Below are positions 26,114 through 34,742 of a stretch of DNA of 64,000 nt, one piece after another. The position numbers were made by a program, and so were the translations under genes. How positions within the stretch are numbered: position 1 is the first letter of the stretch; each line of letters begins with the position of its first letter. The notes under the pieces were generated by a model. It ran no database searches. It was not told where the DNA came from and worked only from the letters and a program-made list of their open reading frames with translations. Source of the stretch: JADKAC01 sp964492065 (GTDB taxonomy: Bacteria > Bacteroidota > Bacteroidia > Chitinophagales > BACL12); NCBI GenBank assembly GCA_964492065.1, contig CAZBHH010000001.1, forward strand, positions 248,001 to 312,000, given 5' to 3'.

Positions 26114-28099
26114 CTAATTAGCAGTTTCGTTCAATGATCCTTTCAGCTCAACATTACTTCCCGCGGGAGACACACGGATATACCCCGACATCTCCTGGTG
26201 TAACGCAGAGCAGAAATCAGTGCAATAGAACGGGAATACACCGGGTTTCTGAGGCACCCATTTCAGTGTCAGCGTCTCGCCCGGCATGATGAGTAATTCA
26301 GCCGTATTCATCCCTATCACGGCAAATCCGTGCGGGACATCCCAGTCCTGTTCCAGGTTTGTAACGTGGAAATACACTTCATCGCCCACTTTTACACCTT
26401 CGATATTATCCGGGGAAAAGTGCGAACGGATGGAAGTCATTTTGACATGCACCTCCTTGCCGTTTCTGGTCACACCGGTTTCTTTTTCGCCTTTTGAAGC
26501 ATAGGGGTGTGTATTTTCTTCAATTTTAAAAATCTTCACCTGTTTGTCTTTAATCAGATCGGCGGGCAAAGCCTGGGCGTAATGGGGCTCGCCGATTGTC
26601 GGGAAGTCGAGCAATAATTCCATTTTTTCGCCATCGATAGAATACAATTGCGCCGACTGTGTCAACTCGGGGCCGGTAGGCAGATACCTGTCTTTGGTAA
26701 TTTTATTCAATGCCACCACATATTTACCGTAAGGCTGTTTGGAGTCGCCGCCCGGCACCATTAAGTGGCCGATTGAATAATAGGTAGGAACCCTGTCCAC
26801 AACCTTTTGAGTAGCCACTTCCCACTTGGTAATCTCGGAGGAAACGAACATCGATGTATAGGCAAAACCTTTACCGTCGAACTCGGTATGTAGCGGGCCT
26901 AATCCGCAATCTTTCACCTCCCCGGTAAGCACCGCCTCATATTTGAGCACGGGGATACCGCCAAATTCGCCATCTGTTGCATTGGCGGCGATTGCCGCCT
27001 GTATTTTATCGAATCCATACACCGGAATCATGGCTGCCAGTTTTCCTGCTGCGGTGATATATTGCCCGGTAGGATCCACATCCACACCATGCGGAGATTT
27101 AGGACAGGGCAGGTAGTACATCAAACCCTTTAGGTCTTCGGTTGTAAGAGTCGTAATTTCTTTGAACTGCTCCGATACGGCGTAGTGGGTTTTATCATCC
27201 ATATAATTATGATAGGTATTGATAGGTGTTTTCTTACCGGTGCCGTTTTTCACCAATTCCTCCACTTTTTTCCAGTTGATTGCCAGGATGAAGTCTTTAT
27301 CTTTCTGGCTCGCATTCACTTCGAGCATGGTATGGGCTAATTCGCTATTGTAACATGTAAAGAACATCCAGCCGGAAGAAGGGCCTTTGCCGTGGTGGGC
27401 GAGGTCGTAGTCGAACGCCGGCACTTCGATCTGGAAAGCGGGGCGCATTTTGTTTTGGGTGGTGGAAGCGCCGTCCACACTGATAAAGGTAATCACGCCT
27501 TTAAAATTTTCCTTATAGGAATTAATCGGCACATCCGCATTTGATCCGTACGGCATTGAAAAACGGGTAGCGCTCACCACGTATTCCGAATTTTCGGTAA
27601 TAAAAGGTGATGCGTGATTGCCGCCCGTATTCGGGATTTCAATAATTTCCTTGGTAGTAAATGTCGTGAGGTCAATACGTGCTATGCGGGGCGTATTATT
27701 GCCGTTGATAAACAACCATCTGCCGTCGATTACGCCGTCGGTTTGGGAAAGCTGGGGGTGATGCGCATCGTCCCAGGGCTGAAACCCATAAGAGGTGTTG
27801 AGCATACCTTTAGTTTCTTCGCTGAAACCGTAGCCTTTCTCGGGGTCGAGGCTGAAAACGGGAATCACCCGGAACAGACGACCGGACGGCAATCCGTAAA
27901 CGCCCACCTGGCCGCTGAATCCGCCTGAGGCGAACATGTACAGTTCATCGTATTGCCCCGGTGGAACATACACCTTGGCGGCTGCGTTACCGGTAACTGC
28001 CGTCGTTGCACCTTTTGGCTTACATCCTGTTGTAGATGCGGACAACATCGCCGCAACAGCAATCCCTGCTGCTACAGCAATACTTCTGTAGTATTTCAA
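26114..28099 (-). CDS. nosZ: Nitrous-oxide reductase, clade II (Sec-type)
   Basis: 661 residues. It reduces N2O to N2 in the periplasm. The signal peptide has no twin arginine and ends STTGC, so export is by Sec and Cys26 may be lipidated; both features fit the atypical (clade II) group. The seven-bladed propeller carries the CuZ histidines in DAHHPQ (113-114), GGNHASP, LAHHGKG, SPHGVD, GPLHTE and EPHYAQ. The C-terminal cupredoxin domain has the complete CuA site: H590, and C626-x3-C630-x3-H634-x2-M637. Preceded by a cytochrome c gene and followed by maturation genes. Confidence 0.96.
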   Translation of the reverse strand: MKYYRSIAVAAGIAVAAMLSASTTGCKPKGATTAVTGNAAAKVYVPPGQYDELYMFASGGFSGQVGVYGLPSGRLFRVIPVFSLDPEKGYGFSEETKGMLNTSYGFQPWDDAHHPQLSQTDGVIDGRWLFINGNNTPRIARIDLTTFTTKEIIEIPNTGGNHASPFITENSEYVVSATRFSMPYGSNADVPINSYKENFKGVITFISVDGASTTQNKMRPAFQIEVPAFDYDLAHHGKGPSSGWMFFTCYNSELAHTMLEVNASQKDKDFILAINWKKVEELVKNGTGKKTPINTYHNYMDDKTHYAVSEQFKEITTLTTEDLKGLMYYLPCPKSPHGVDVDPTGQYITAAGKLAAMIPVYGFDKIQAAIAANATDGEFGGIPVLKYEAVLTGEVKDCGLGPLHTEFDGKGFAYTSMFVSSEITKWEVATQKVVDRVPTYYSIGHLMVPGGDSKQPYGKYVVALNKITKDRYLPTGPELTQSAQLYSIDGEKMELLLDFPTIGEPHYAQALPADLIKDKQVKIFKIEENTHPYASKGEKETGVTRNGKEVHVKMTSIRSHFSPDNIEGVKVGDEVYFHVTNLEQDWDVPHGFAVIGMNTAELLIMPGETLTLKWVPQKPGVFPFYCTDFCSALHQEMSGYIRVSPAGSNVELKGSLNETAN

Positions 28100-28124
28100 T
28101 TTTTAGACTTTAAGAGTTAACTAA

Positions 28125-28610
28125 TTATTTTTCGCCGTCGTTGCTGCGCATGTATTCCAAAATATCCCGGGCATCGCCAATGGAAACATTTTGGTTCGGC
28201 ATCCGCGTCAGGCACAATTGCAGTAATTTCTGCGCCTCCGGATCTTTTTCCAGCATTACATCCACGTTGGTAATCATGTTCATAATCCATTCAGGCTTAC
28301 GATTTTTCGTAATTCCTGCCCATCCCGGACCCACTAATTGCGTGGAATCGAGGCGATGGCATGCCGAACACTTCATATCGTAAATTTCCATTCCGCGTTT
28401 AATGCGTGTCTCGTCTAATGGATTGGTAAGCGTAACTGATTTCACCTCGCCGAAGCCCCTGCCGTCAGCAATCATTTGTTCTTCTTCCGACATGCCTGCG
28501 GTATTATTTGCCTTTTCAAGGCTGGCATTATCTTCGGCCTTGGGGCCGCAACTCCAGATAAGCCCGGTGAGTAGCGCTAAAAAAATATACGGCTGTAATC
28601 CCATTTTCAT
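28125..28610 (-). CDS. Monohaem cytochrome c lipoprotein, probable electron donor to NosZ
   Basis: 161 residues. Signal peptide with lipobox LIWSC (Cys21), so anchored to a membrane from the periplasmic side. One haem site C81-S-A-C84-H85 and a candidate axial Met137 in RMPNQ. It is the first gene of the nos operon, 25 bases before nosZ, which suggests it passes electrons from the quinol-oxidising chain to the CuA site. Clade II operons often carry such cytochromes. The second Met (MGLQ) is an alternative start two codons in. Confidence 0.9.
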   Translation of the reverse strand: MKMGLQPYIFLALLTGLIWSCGPKAEDNASLEKANNTAGMSEEEQMIADGRGFGEVKSVTLTNPLDETRIKRGMEIYDMKCSACHRLDSTQLVGPGWAGITKNRKPEWIMNMITNVDVMLEKDPEAQKLLQLCLTRMPNQNVSIGDARDILEYMRSNDGEK

Positions 28611-28641
28611 AATTTGTCTTATTTGTTTATTAACTTGGGTA

Positions 28642-28685
28642 CGAAATTAAACAGTATGCCTGCATCCATGTATGATATAAATCAC
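28642..28685 (-). promoter_or_regulatory. nos operon promoter with FNR-like box
   Basis: FNR-type inverted repeat ATGAT-ATAA-ATCAC at 28672-28685 (consensus TTGAT-N4-ATCAA; the TGAT-N4-ATCA core is perfect). A -7-like box TAATTTCG on the minus strand lies at 28642-28649. A start about seven bases downstream would place the box centre near -42, the class II activator position. This predicts anaerobic or nitrogen-oxide induction by a Crp/Fnr-family protein. Confidence 0.6.
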
Positions 28686-28780
28686 TATTTTGACTGAGTT
28701 TTATTTTAGTACAATCTAATTCCTTTATGTATCAGCTTAAAACTCCTGTACAATAAATAAATAACTTTACTACACATACA

Positions 28781-29533
28781 ATGGATACGCATCAAAGATA
28801 CTGGTTTGCTTTATATTTTTGGGTACTGATAGCAGTGATAATATTCCCCCTGCTGGTAAAAGTACGTGCGCCCTACGGCAGGCATACCCGCAGCGGATGG
28901 GGCAAAACGATTGATAATCACTTAGGTTGGTTATGGATGGAAATACCGGCGCTGTTGGTTTTTCCGGCGTTGGTAATTTTTGGCCCTTCGGAAAAAAACT
29001 GGGTGAGTTGGTTACTCGTTTTTCTATGGATGGTTCATTATATCCACCGCACCCTGATTTTTCCCTTTCGATTGCGCACACGCAGGAAAAAAATACCGCT
29101 CATCATCGTATGGATGGGAATTGTCTTTAATGTGGTAAACGGATTTTTCAACGGGTATTACCTGGGATTCATCAATCAACCGCAGGCTGACGCTCTGCAA
29201 TGGCATTTCCTCTGCGGACTGTTATTGTTTGCTGCGGGCATGGTTATCAATATAATTACGGACAACAAACTGATTCAACTGCGCCGCAACGGCAATGGTT
29301 ACAGTATCCCCCAAGGCTGGCTGTTTCGCTATATCAGTTGCCCGAACCATTTCGGGGAAATTATCGAATGGGCAGGATTCGCCCTGGTAGCCTGGAATTT
29401 TCCGGCATTCAGCTTTGCGCTGTGGACCATTACCAATCTCTTGCCCCGAGCCTTAAATCACCACGCCTGGTACAAGGAGAATTTTGACACCTATCCCAAA
29501 GAGCGCAAAGCTGTTATTCCTTTAATCGTCTGA
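28781..29533 (+). CDS. Steroid 5-alpha-reductase-like membrane enzyme
   Basis: 250 residues with six to seven membrane helices. The C-terminal part SCPNHFGEIIEW and WYKENFDTYPKERKAVIPLIV matches the 3-oxo-5-alpha-steroid 4-dehydrogenase/DUF1295 and isoprenylcysteine methyltransferase-like group, close to eukaryotic 5-alpha-reductases. Family enzymes use NADPH to reduce an enone; the bacterial substrate is not known. Divergent from the nos operon and one base before an SDR gene, so the pair may act on one lipid or polyprenoid. Confidence 0.78.
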   Translation: MDTHQRYWFALYFWVLIAVIIFPLLVKVRAPYGRHTRSGWGKTIDNHLGWLWMEIPALLVFPALVIFGPSEKNWVSWLLVFLWMVHYIHRTLIFPFRLRTRRKKIPLIIVWMGIVFNVVNGFFNGYYLGFINQPQADALQWHFLCGLLLFAAGMVINIITDNKLIQLRRNGNGYSIPQGWLFRYISCPNHFGEIIEWAGFALVAWNFPAFSFALWTITNLLPRALNHHAWYKENFDTYPKERKAVIPLIV

Positions 29534-29534
29534 C

Positions 29535-30521
29535 ATGGAAATCGGCATTACCGGCGCCAGCGGCCACGTGGGGGCAAATCTCAGCAGAGCATTATTGCAG
29601 CATGGGTATTCGCTGCGCTTAGGAGTGCATGCGCATGCGCACAGCATTGCGGCGCTCAATGCCGGGCATGTCGCATTAAACATTACCGAAGCGACGCAGG
29701 TGGAGCATTTTGTAAAGGGCTGCGATATCGTTGTACACCTGGCCGCCAAAATCTCTATCGATGGCGACCCAAAGGGCATTGTTTCAGCCATTAATTTGCA
29801 AGGGACACAAAACGTAATCAAAGCCTGTGAAAAATTCAAGGTCAAAAAACTCATTCACCTGAGCAGTATTCACGCATTTGATCCGCAACCGCTCCGGGAA
29901 ATTTTGGATGAAACCCGGCCGTATATTTCCGAAAATATCACCCCGTACAACCGTTCGAAAGTATTAGCCGAAAAGGAAGTGCTGCTGGCGATGCAGCGAG
30001 GCCTCAACGCCGTAATCATTGCGCCGACATCTGTCTTCGGGCCGCATGATTATTACCCCTCCCTGATGGGGAAGGCGATTCTGGATATCTATCACCGCCG
30101 CCTACCCGCACTGACGCCGGGAGGCTATAATTTTGTGTTTGTCGAAGACCTGGTACGGGGCATAATCCATATTATAAAAAACGATTGCCCTTCGGATAAG
30201 TATATTTTCAGCGGCACCTATGTCACCATTAAACATGTAGCCGATACCATTGCGGAAATTTGCCACAAAAAGCTGCACTACCGCATTATCCCGTTTGAAG
30301 TGATTCAAATAGCATTGCCGTTTTTCAAATTGTATTCCCGAGTTACCGGCAAACCGGCCTTATTTACCCGCGAATCCATGGACACACTACGCCTCAGCCC
30401 GCAGCAGGTAAGCAGTGTACGTGCGCAGCGTGAATTGGGATATACTATTACACCTTATGTGGAGGCGATGCAAAAAACCCTCGACTGGTATGCACAGGCG
30501 GGAATGCTTAGGGGACTGTAA
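29535..30521 (+). CDS. NAD(P)-dependent epimerase/dehydratase (extended SDR)
   Basis: 328 residues. Extended SDR fold with cofactor loop TGASGHVG at residues 6-13, active-site Ser in HLSSIHAF, and catalytic YNRSK (Y and K four apart) near 135. The C-terminal half is of the dihydroflavonol-reductase/3-beta-hydroxysteroid dehydrogenase kind rather than a clear sugar epimerase. Separated by one base from the 5-alpha-reductase-like gene, hence probably one transcript and one pathway. Confidence 0.82.
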   Translation: MEIGITGASGHVGANLSRALLQHGYSLRLGVHAHAHSIAALNAGHVALNITEATQVEHFVKGCDIVVHLAAKISIDGDPKGIVSAINLQGTQNVIKACEKFKVKKLIHLSSIHAFDPQPLREILDETRPYISENITPYNRSKVLAEKEVLLAMQRGLNAVIIAPTSVFGPHDYYPSLMGKAILDIYHRRLPALTPGGYNFVFVEDLVRGIIHIIKNDCPSDKYIFSGTYVTIKHVADTIAEICHKKLHYRIIPFEVIQIALPFFKLYSRVTGKPALFTRESMDTLRLSPQQVSSVRAQRELGYTITPYVEAMQKTLDWYAQAGMLRGL

Positions 30522-30582
30522 TGAAACCCGGAAAACTCCTATTCTATCGACAAAAAAGCGGCTCCGTCAGTGAAATATTCCT

Positions 30583-32619
30583 TTATGCGCCGTCGCCAAA
30601 CTTTTCTGCGAGCAGCTTTTCCAATCCATACATTTCGTCGCGGTATCTCGCCGCCATCAGAAACTCCATATCCTTTGCCGCCTGGATCATTTTCTTTTTC
30701 GTCTCGGCAATGGCTTTTTCCAATTGGGGTCGCGTCATGTAGTTTAACACCGGGTCTGCCACCAGCGTGATCTCCTCATGTTCGACATAAGCGGCTTGTT
30801 CACCGCCTTTAATTTTCAGTACCGACGCCTGTTCAAAGATTTCTTCCGTGGATTTGGTCACCGTCTGCGGTATGATGCCGTGCTGCTGGTTATACTCTAC
30901 CTGTTTGGCCCGCCGGCGGTTAGTTTCGTCAATAGTGCGCTGCATGCTGTCCGTAATCTTATCGGCATACATGATTACTTTGCCGTTGGCATTTCTCGCC
31001 GCCCGACCCGAGGTTTGTGTCAGTGATCGGGTATTGCGCAAAAATCCCTCCTTGTCGGCATCCATGATCGCCACTAAACTCACTTCGGGCAAGTCCAACC
31101 CTTCCCGCAGTAAATTGACTCCCACCACCACGCTTAATTTGCCCAATCGCAGATCCCGCAGAATTTCAACACGTTCCAGGGTATCGACTTCGCTGTGGAT
31201 ATACCTGCAACTCACCTGCATTTTTAACAGGTATTTACTCAGTTCCTCGGCCATGCGCTTGGTAAGCGTAGTAACCAGTACCCGTTCGTTCTTCCTGATG
31301 CGTTCGTCAATTTCTTCCAGCAGGTCATCTATTTGGTTGAGTGTAGGCCGCACTTCAATGGGTGGATCCAGCAGGCCGGTGGGCCGCACAACCTGCTCTA
31401 CAATTACACCGCCGGTTTGTTTCAATTCAAAATCGCCGGGAGTGGCACTCACATAAATCGTCTGACCGATTATGCCCATAAATTCATCAAAATTCAGAGG
31501 CCGGTTATCCATTGCCGATGGAAGCCGGAACCCATACTCTACCAGGTTCGTTTTGCGGGAGCGGTCGCCTCCGTACATGGCGCCGATTTGCGGGACGCTC
31601 ACATGGCTCTCGTCAATTACCAGCAAAAAATCATCGGGGAAAAAATCGAGCAGGCAAAAGGGACGGGTACCGGGTTTGCGGCGGTCGAAAAATCGCGAAT
31701 AATTTTCAATGCCGCTGCAATAGCCCAATTCCTTAATCATCTCGATATCGAAATGCACCCTGTCTTTTAATCGCTTGGCTTCCAGGTATTTTCCGTTGCG
31801 TTCAAAATATGCCACCTGCTCATCCAGTTCCTCGTGAATCTCATGTAAAATCTGCGGAAAAATTTCCTTCGGCGCTATGTATAAATTCGCCGGGAAGATG
31901 GCGATATGCTCTGCAGTCTCGATGCGCTTGTTCGTATCGGGATTTACCACTTCGAGTTCTTCAATTTCATCGCCGAAAAAAACGATGCGATAGGTATAAT
32001 CGGCATAGGCGGGGAATACTTCGACTACATCGCCGTTCACCCGGAAAGTGCCCCGGCGAAAATCGGCTACCGTCCTTGCATACAGCGAATTGACGAGTGC
32101 GTGCAGCAACACATTGCGACTTATGACATCCCCCTTTGAAAGGCGAATGATGCTCTCCTTAAACTCGGTGGGGTTGCCGATACCGTAAATACAAGAAACC
32201 GTAGCCACGACGATAACATCTCTCCTGCCGCTCTGTAAACTGGATGTGGTCTTCAGCCGGAGCTTTTCCACTTCTTCGTTTATCGACAAATCCTTTTCGA
32301 TATAGGTGTCCGTATGGGCGATGTATGCTTCCGGCTGATAATAATCGTAGTAACTCACGAAATACTCGACTGCATTGTTCGGAAAGAATTGCTTAAACTC
32401 TCCGTACAATTGCGCTACAAGCGTCTTATTATGGCTCAGCACCAAAGTTGGACGCTGCACCTGTTGTATTACATTGGCGATGGTAAATGTCTTACCGCTG
32501 CCGGTTACACCCAATAGCACCTGTGCATGTTCTCCGTCCCGAATACCATCGACCAACTGTCGGATTGCTTCGGGCTGGTCTCCGGTGGGGACATAGGACG
32601 ATGTGAGTTTAAAATCCAT
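30583..32619 (-). CDS. uvrB: Excinuclease ABC subunit B
   Basis: 678 residues, full length. Walker A LLGVTGSGKTF near 36-46, the damage-probing beta-hairpin YYDYYQPEAYI, helicase motifs DESHVS, TLTKRMAEELS, and TSGRAARN, and a C-terminal UVR motif for UvrC binding (LEKAIAETKKKM...MEFLMAARYRDE). It loads at lesions found by UvrA in nucleotide excision repair; uvrA is at 54.9 kb here. A -7 box only 5 bases before the ATG suggests a leaderless or nearly leaderless message. Confidence 0.97.
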   Translation of the reverse strand: MDFKLTSSYVPTGDQPEAIRQLVDGIRDGEHAQVLLGVTGSGKTFTIANVIQQVQRPTLVLSHNKTLVAQLYGEFKQFFPNNAVEYFVSYYDYYQPEAYIAHTDTYIEKDLSINEEVEKLRLKTTSSLQSGRRDVIVVATVSCIYGIGNPTEFKESIIRLSKGDVISRNVLLHALVNSLYARTVADFRRGTFRVNGDVVEVFPAYADYTYRIVFFGDEIEELEVVNPDTNKRIETAEHIAIFPANLYIAPKEIFPQILHEIHEELDEQVAYFERNGKYLEAKRLKDRVHFDIEMIKELGYCSGIENYSRFFDRRKPGTRPFCLLDFFPDDFLLVIDESHVSVPQIGAMYGGDRSRKTNLVEYGFRLPSAMDNRPLNFDEFMGIIGQTIYVSATPGDFELKQTGGVIVEQVVRPTGLLDPPIEVRPTLNQIDDLLEEIDERIRKNERVLVTTLTKRMAEELSKYLLKMQVSCRYIHSEVDTLERVEILRDLRLGKLSVVVGVNLLREGLDLPEVSLVAIMDADKEGFLRNTRSLTQTSGRAARNANGKVIMYADKITDSMQRTIDETNRRRAKQVEYNQQHGIIPQTVTKSTEEIFEQASVLKIKGGEQAAYVEHEEITLVADPVLNYMTRPQLEKAIAETKKKMIQAAKDMEFLMAARYRDEMYGLEKLLAEKFGDGA

Positions 32620-32624
32620 TTGAA

Positions 32625-32632
32625 CAAAACTA
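32625..32632 (-). promoter_or_regulatory. Promoter -7 box of uvrB (TAGTTTTG)
   Basis: Minus-strand TAGTTTTG matches TAnnTTTG and ends 5 bases before the uvrB ATG, so transcription would begin at or next to the start codon. Confidence 0.4.
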
Positions 32633-32683
32633 CAACTTTGCGAAACGCAAAATAGTTTAATCCGCCATTGCGGTAATTACTTT

Positions 32684-32691
32684 TAACTTTG
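32684..32691 (+). promoter_or_regulatory. Promoter -7 box of the DUF5606 gene (TAACTTTG)
   Basis: TAACTTTG matches TAnnTTTG and ends 14 bases before the ATG at 32706, giving a leader of under ten bases. Confidence 0.45.
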
Positions 32692-32705
32692 TAAAAAATC
32701 CAAGT

Positions 32706-33176
32706 ATGAGAATTAAGGATATAGTTTCAATCAGCGGCATGTCGGGATTATATAAAATAGAAGGTCAAAAACCAAGCGGGCTTATCGTAACTTCACTGAC
32801 GGAAGGCTGGACAAAATTCGTATCCAACCGCCAACACATGTTTTCGCCATTGGAGAATATTTCTATCTATACGGATACAGACAATGTGGAACTCGTGGAT
32901 GTATTGCTGGAGATACATGCAAAGAAAGAATCGCATCCGCCGGTGGATACGAAGGCGGATAACGCCGTATTGCGTGATTGGTTTAGGCATATTGTCCCAA
33001 ATTACGACCATGAAAAAGTGTATGTCAGCGATATTAAAAAACTGATTAAATGGTTTGATATTTTGGAAGCGCATCAAGTCATTTCCGGAGAAATTGAAGC
33101 CCGCAACGAGGAGGGAGCAAAGCAGCCGGCAGCGGATGACGATGCATCGCCGTCGGATGACGCCTCAAACGCATAG
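32706..33176 (+). CDS. DUF5606 family protein (Bacteroidetes-specific)
   Basis: 156 residues, soluble, no signal peptide. It starts MRIKDIVSISGMSGLYKIEG and continues through KFVSNRQHMFSPLENISIYT, the pattern of the DUF5606 family found in Bacteroidetes. A SH3-like beta N-terminus (about 1-60) and a helical middle part (about 80-125) are followed by an acidic, low-complexity Asp/Ala tail (about 135-156). Function unknown. Confidence 0.8.
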   Translation: MRIKDIVSISGMSGLYKIEGQKPSGLIVTSLTEGWTKFVSNRQHMFSPLENISIYTDTDNVELVDVLLEIHAKKESHPPVDTKADNAVLRDWFRHIVPNYDHEKVYVSDIKKLIKWFDILEAHQVISGEIEARNEEGAKQPAADDDASPSDDASNA

Positions 33177-33178
33177 TA

Positions 33179-34006
33179 TCACAGTTTTATAAACTTCCCC
33201 GCAAAGCGCTTATTGCCGTCATTGCAGTACAACATATACATTCCCGGGGTCAAAGCGCTCACATCGACAACTGCCGTCGCATCTCCTTCGATTATTTTCT
33301 CGAGCAATTTCCTGCCGTCCAATCCATACACGGCAAGAGTTACCGCTTCGGTAAACGCACCGGTTTGCAACTGTAAATTTTCAAGCACCGGATTATTTAC
33401 CAGCACACTGTTCAGCAATACAAACTGATCTACCGACAACGGAATATTCGCAGGGTCTTCGATTGCGGTAACTGCATCGATATATATCGAATCGCCGGTG
33501 GCTTCATCGTCGTTATTCGCCGCATTCACCGCCACGTAGAAGGTCACATCGCCTTCGGAAGTGGTAGGCGTCCAGTCAAACGACCAGGTCTTGGTATCCA
33601 CGCCGCTGTTGCCGGCCAATGTATGGGTAATATATTTTTTAAAGCCCACAAATTTTGTCTGCACATCATCGGTGAGCAACATTTCGCCCATGCCGTCGCC
33701 TTCCAGGTTTTGAGGGGATGCCTGAAATCCGAAACGCACGCCGCCGGGATTATTTACGGTAACGGAAATGGTATAGGTTTGATTTGCCAGGTAGCCCGTT
33801 TCGGGAATATTGGTAGTAATCAGCCCGTCCATGGGCTTGGCAGTGCCCACATGACAATCGGTGTGGGCACAGGTGGAATTGTCGCCGGGAGAACCCGTAT
33901 TGCCCGAAGGCGCCCCGTCCGGTTTGCCTTCCATCTGCAATCCGCTGATAATTAAAATCATAATGCCAAGTATGGCAACTCCCGAAAAAATTACTTTGTT
34001 ACTCAT
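33179..34006 (-). CDS. T9SS-sorted surface protein with CX4CH motif (choice-of-anchor V-like)
   Basis: 275 residues from the ATG at 34006. N-terminal signal helix (about 5-22), then a glycine-rich GSPGDNSTC segment with C46-A-H-T-D-C51-H52, a CX4CH haem-like site. A Reeler/choice-of-anchor V-like beta-sandwich follows (ANQTYTISVTVNNPGG, SFDWTPTTSEGDVTFYVAVNAAN). The last ~75 residues are a T9SS type A sorting domain (LAVYGLDGRKLL, ALTPGMYMLYC, GKFIKL). It should reach the outer surface. Related proteins usually carry CxxCH here; the extra two residues are unusual. Redox role not shown. Confidence 0.78.
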   Translation of the reverse strand: MSNKVIFSGVAILGIMILIISGLQMEGKPDGAPSGNTGSPGDNSTCAHTDCHVGTAKPMDGLITTNIPETGYLANQTYTISVTVNNPGGVRFGFQASPQNLEGDGMGEMLLTDDVQTKFVGFKKYITHTLAGNSGVDTKTWSFDWTPTTSEGDVTFYVAVNAANNDDEATGDSIYIDAVTAIEDPANIPLSVDQFVLLNSVLVNNPVLENLQLQTGAFTEAVTLAVYGLDGRKLLEKIIEGDATAVVDVSALTPGMYMLYCNDGNKRFAGKFIKL

Positions 34007-34088
34007 CTGTTTGTATTTGAATATGCACCTGCAAGATGCATTTAATTTTTTACTCGGGAAAAGGGACAATTAAAAAATTACATTGTGC

Positions 34089-34574
34089 TTACTTTATTGT
34101 CTTCTGCCATTCTAAGATCTGCTCGGCGGCTTCACGGGATTTTACCTTGTGGATGATATGGATAATCTTTCCATCTTCGCCGATAATGAACGTAAGGCGA
34201 TGAATGCTCTGCACTATTTTTCCCATGAATAATTTATCGCCGAACACCCCGTATTTTTTTGCGATTTTCAAATCGGGATCATTGATTAAGCGGAAAGGCA
34301 GATCGTGTCTATCGGCGAATTTCTTTTTGTTGCTCACCGTACCTTTTGATATGCCGATAATCTCATACCCCGACTTCTTCAATTTGGAATAATTATCTCG
34401 CAGATTACAGGCTTCCACCGTACATGTGGGAGTCAGATCGCCCGGATAAAAAAACAGAATCGTCTTTTTCCCTCTCGTACTCTGTAATTCAAATGTATTA
34501 CCATCCTGGTCCAATCCTTTGAAGTCAGGCGCCTTTCTTCCGGGTTTCAGGTGTGTTATCGATTCCTGGCGCAT
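34089..34574 (-). CDS. bcp: Thioredoxin-dependent peroxiredoxin (Bcp/PrxQ)
   Basis: 161 residues. Peroxidatic Cys in LTPTCTVEAC, with the second Cys five residues on, the Bcp/PrxQ arrangement for an intramolecular disulfide. The AhpC/TSA fold is complete (FFYPGDLTP, GISKGTVSNKKKFAD, YGVFGDK). It detoxifies H2O2 and organic peroxides in the cytoplasm. A perfect 19-bp palindrome lies 33 bases upstream and could be its operator. Confidence 0.93.
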   Translation of the reverse strand: MRQESITHLKPGRKAPDFKGLDQDGNTFELQSTRGKKTILFFYPGDLTPTCTVEACNLRDNYSKLKKSGYEIIGISKGTVSNKKKFADRHDLPFRLINDPDLKIAKKYGVFGDKLFMGKIVQSIHRLTFIIGEDGKIIHIIHKVKSREAAEQILEWQKTIK

Positions 34575-34606
34575 TGTAAATTACTGTTTATTGTTGCGTT
34601 AATTTA

Positions 34607-34625
34607 AAATTCAATATTTGAATTT
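34607..34625. promoter_or_regulatory. Palindromic candidate operator upstream of bcp
   Basis: Perfect inverted repeat AAATTCAA-TAT-TTGAATTT, 8-bp arms around three bases, 33-51 bases before the bcp start. AT-rich perfect palindromes at promoter distance are typical dimeric-repressor sites. The regulator is unknown. Confidence 0.45.
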
Positions 34626-34742
34626 GCGAATACCGTTGCTTCGCCTTTGCAATACAATGCAAACTGTATCGAATGGAAAAAAGTTTGAATATACGACTGC
34701 GGTATTCCACAGCAATTACCTGTTATATCTTTGTAATCCGGT

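Noticed and set aside
34726..34733. Plus-strand TATCTTTG as a promoter
   Set aside because: It matches the -7 consensus, but no plus-strand gene follows; it would only make antisense RNA to the symporter gene, and one chance match in AT-rich spacer DNA is expected.
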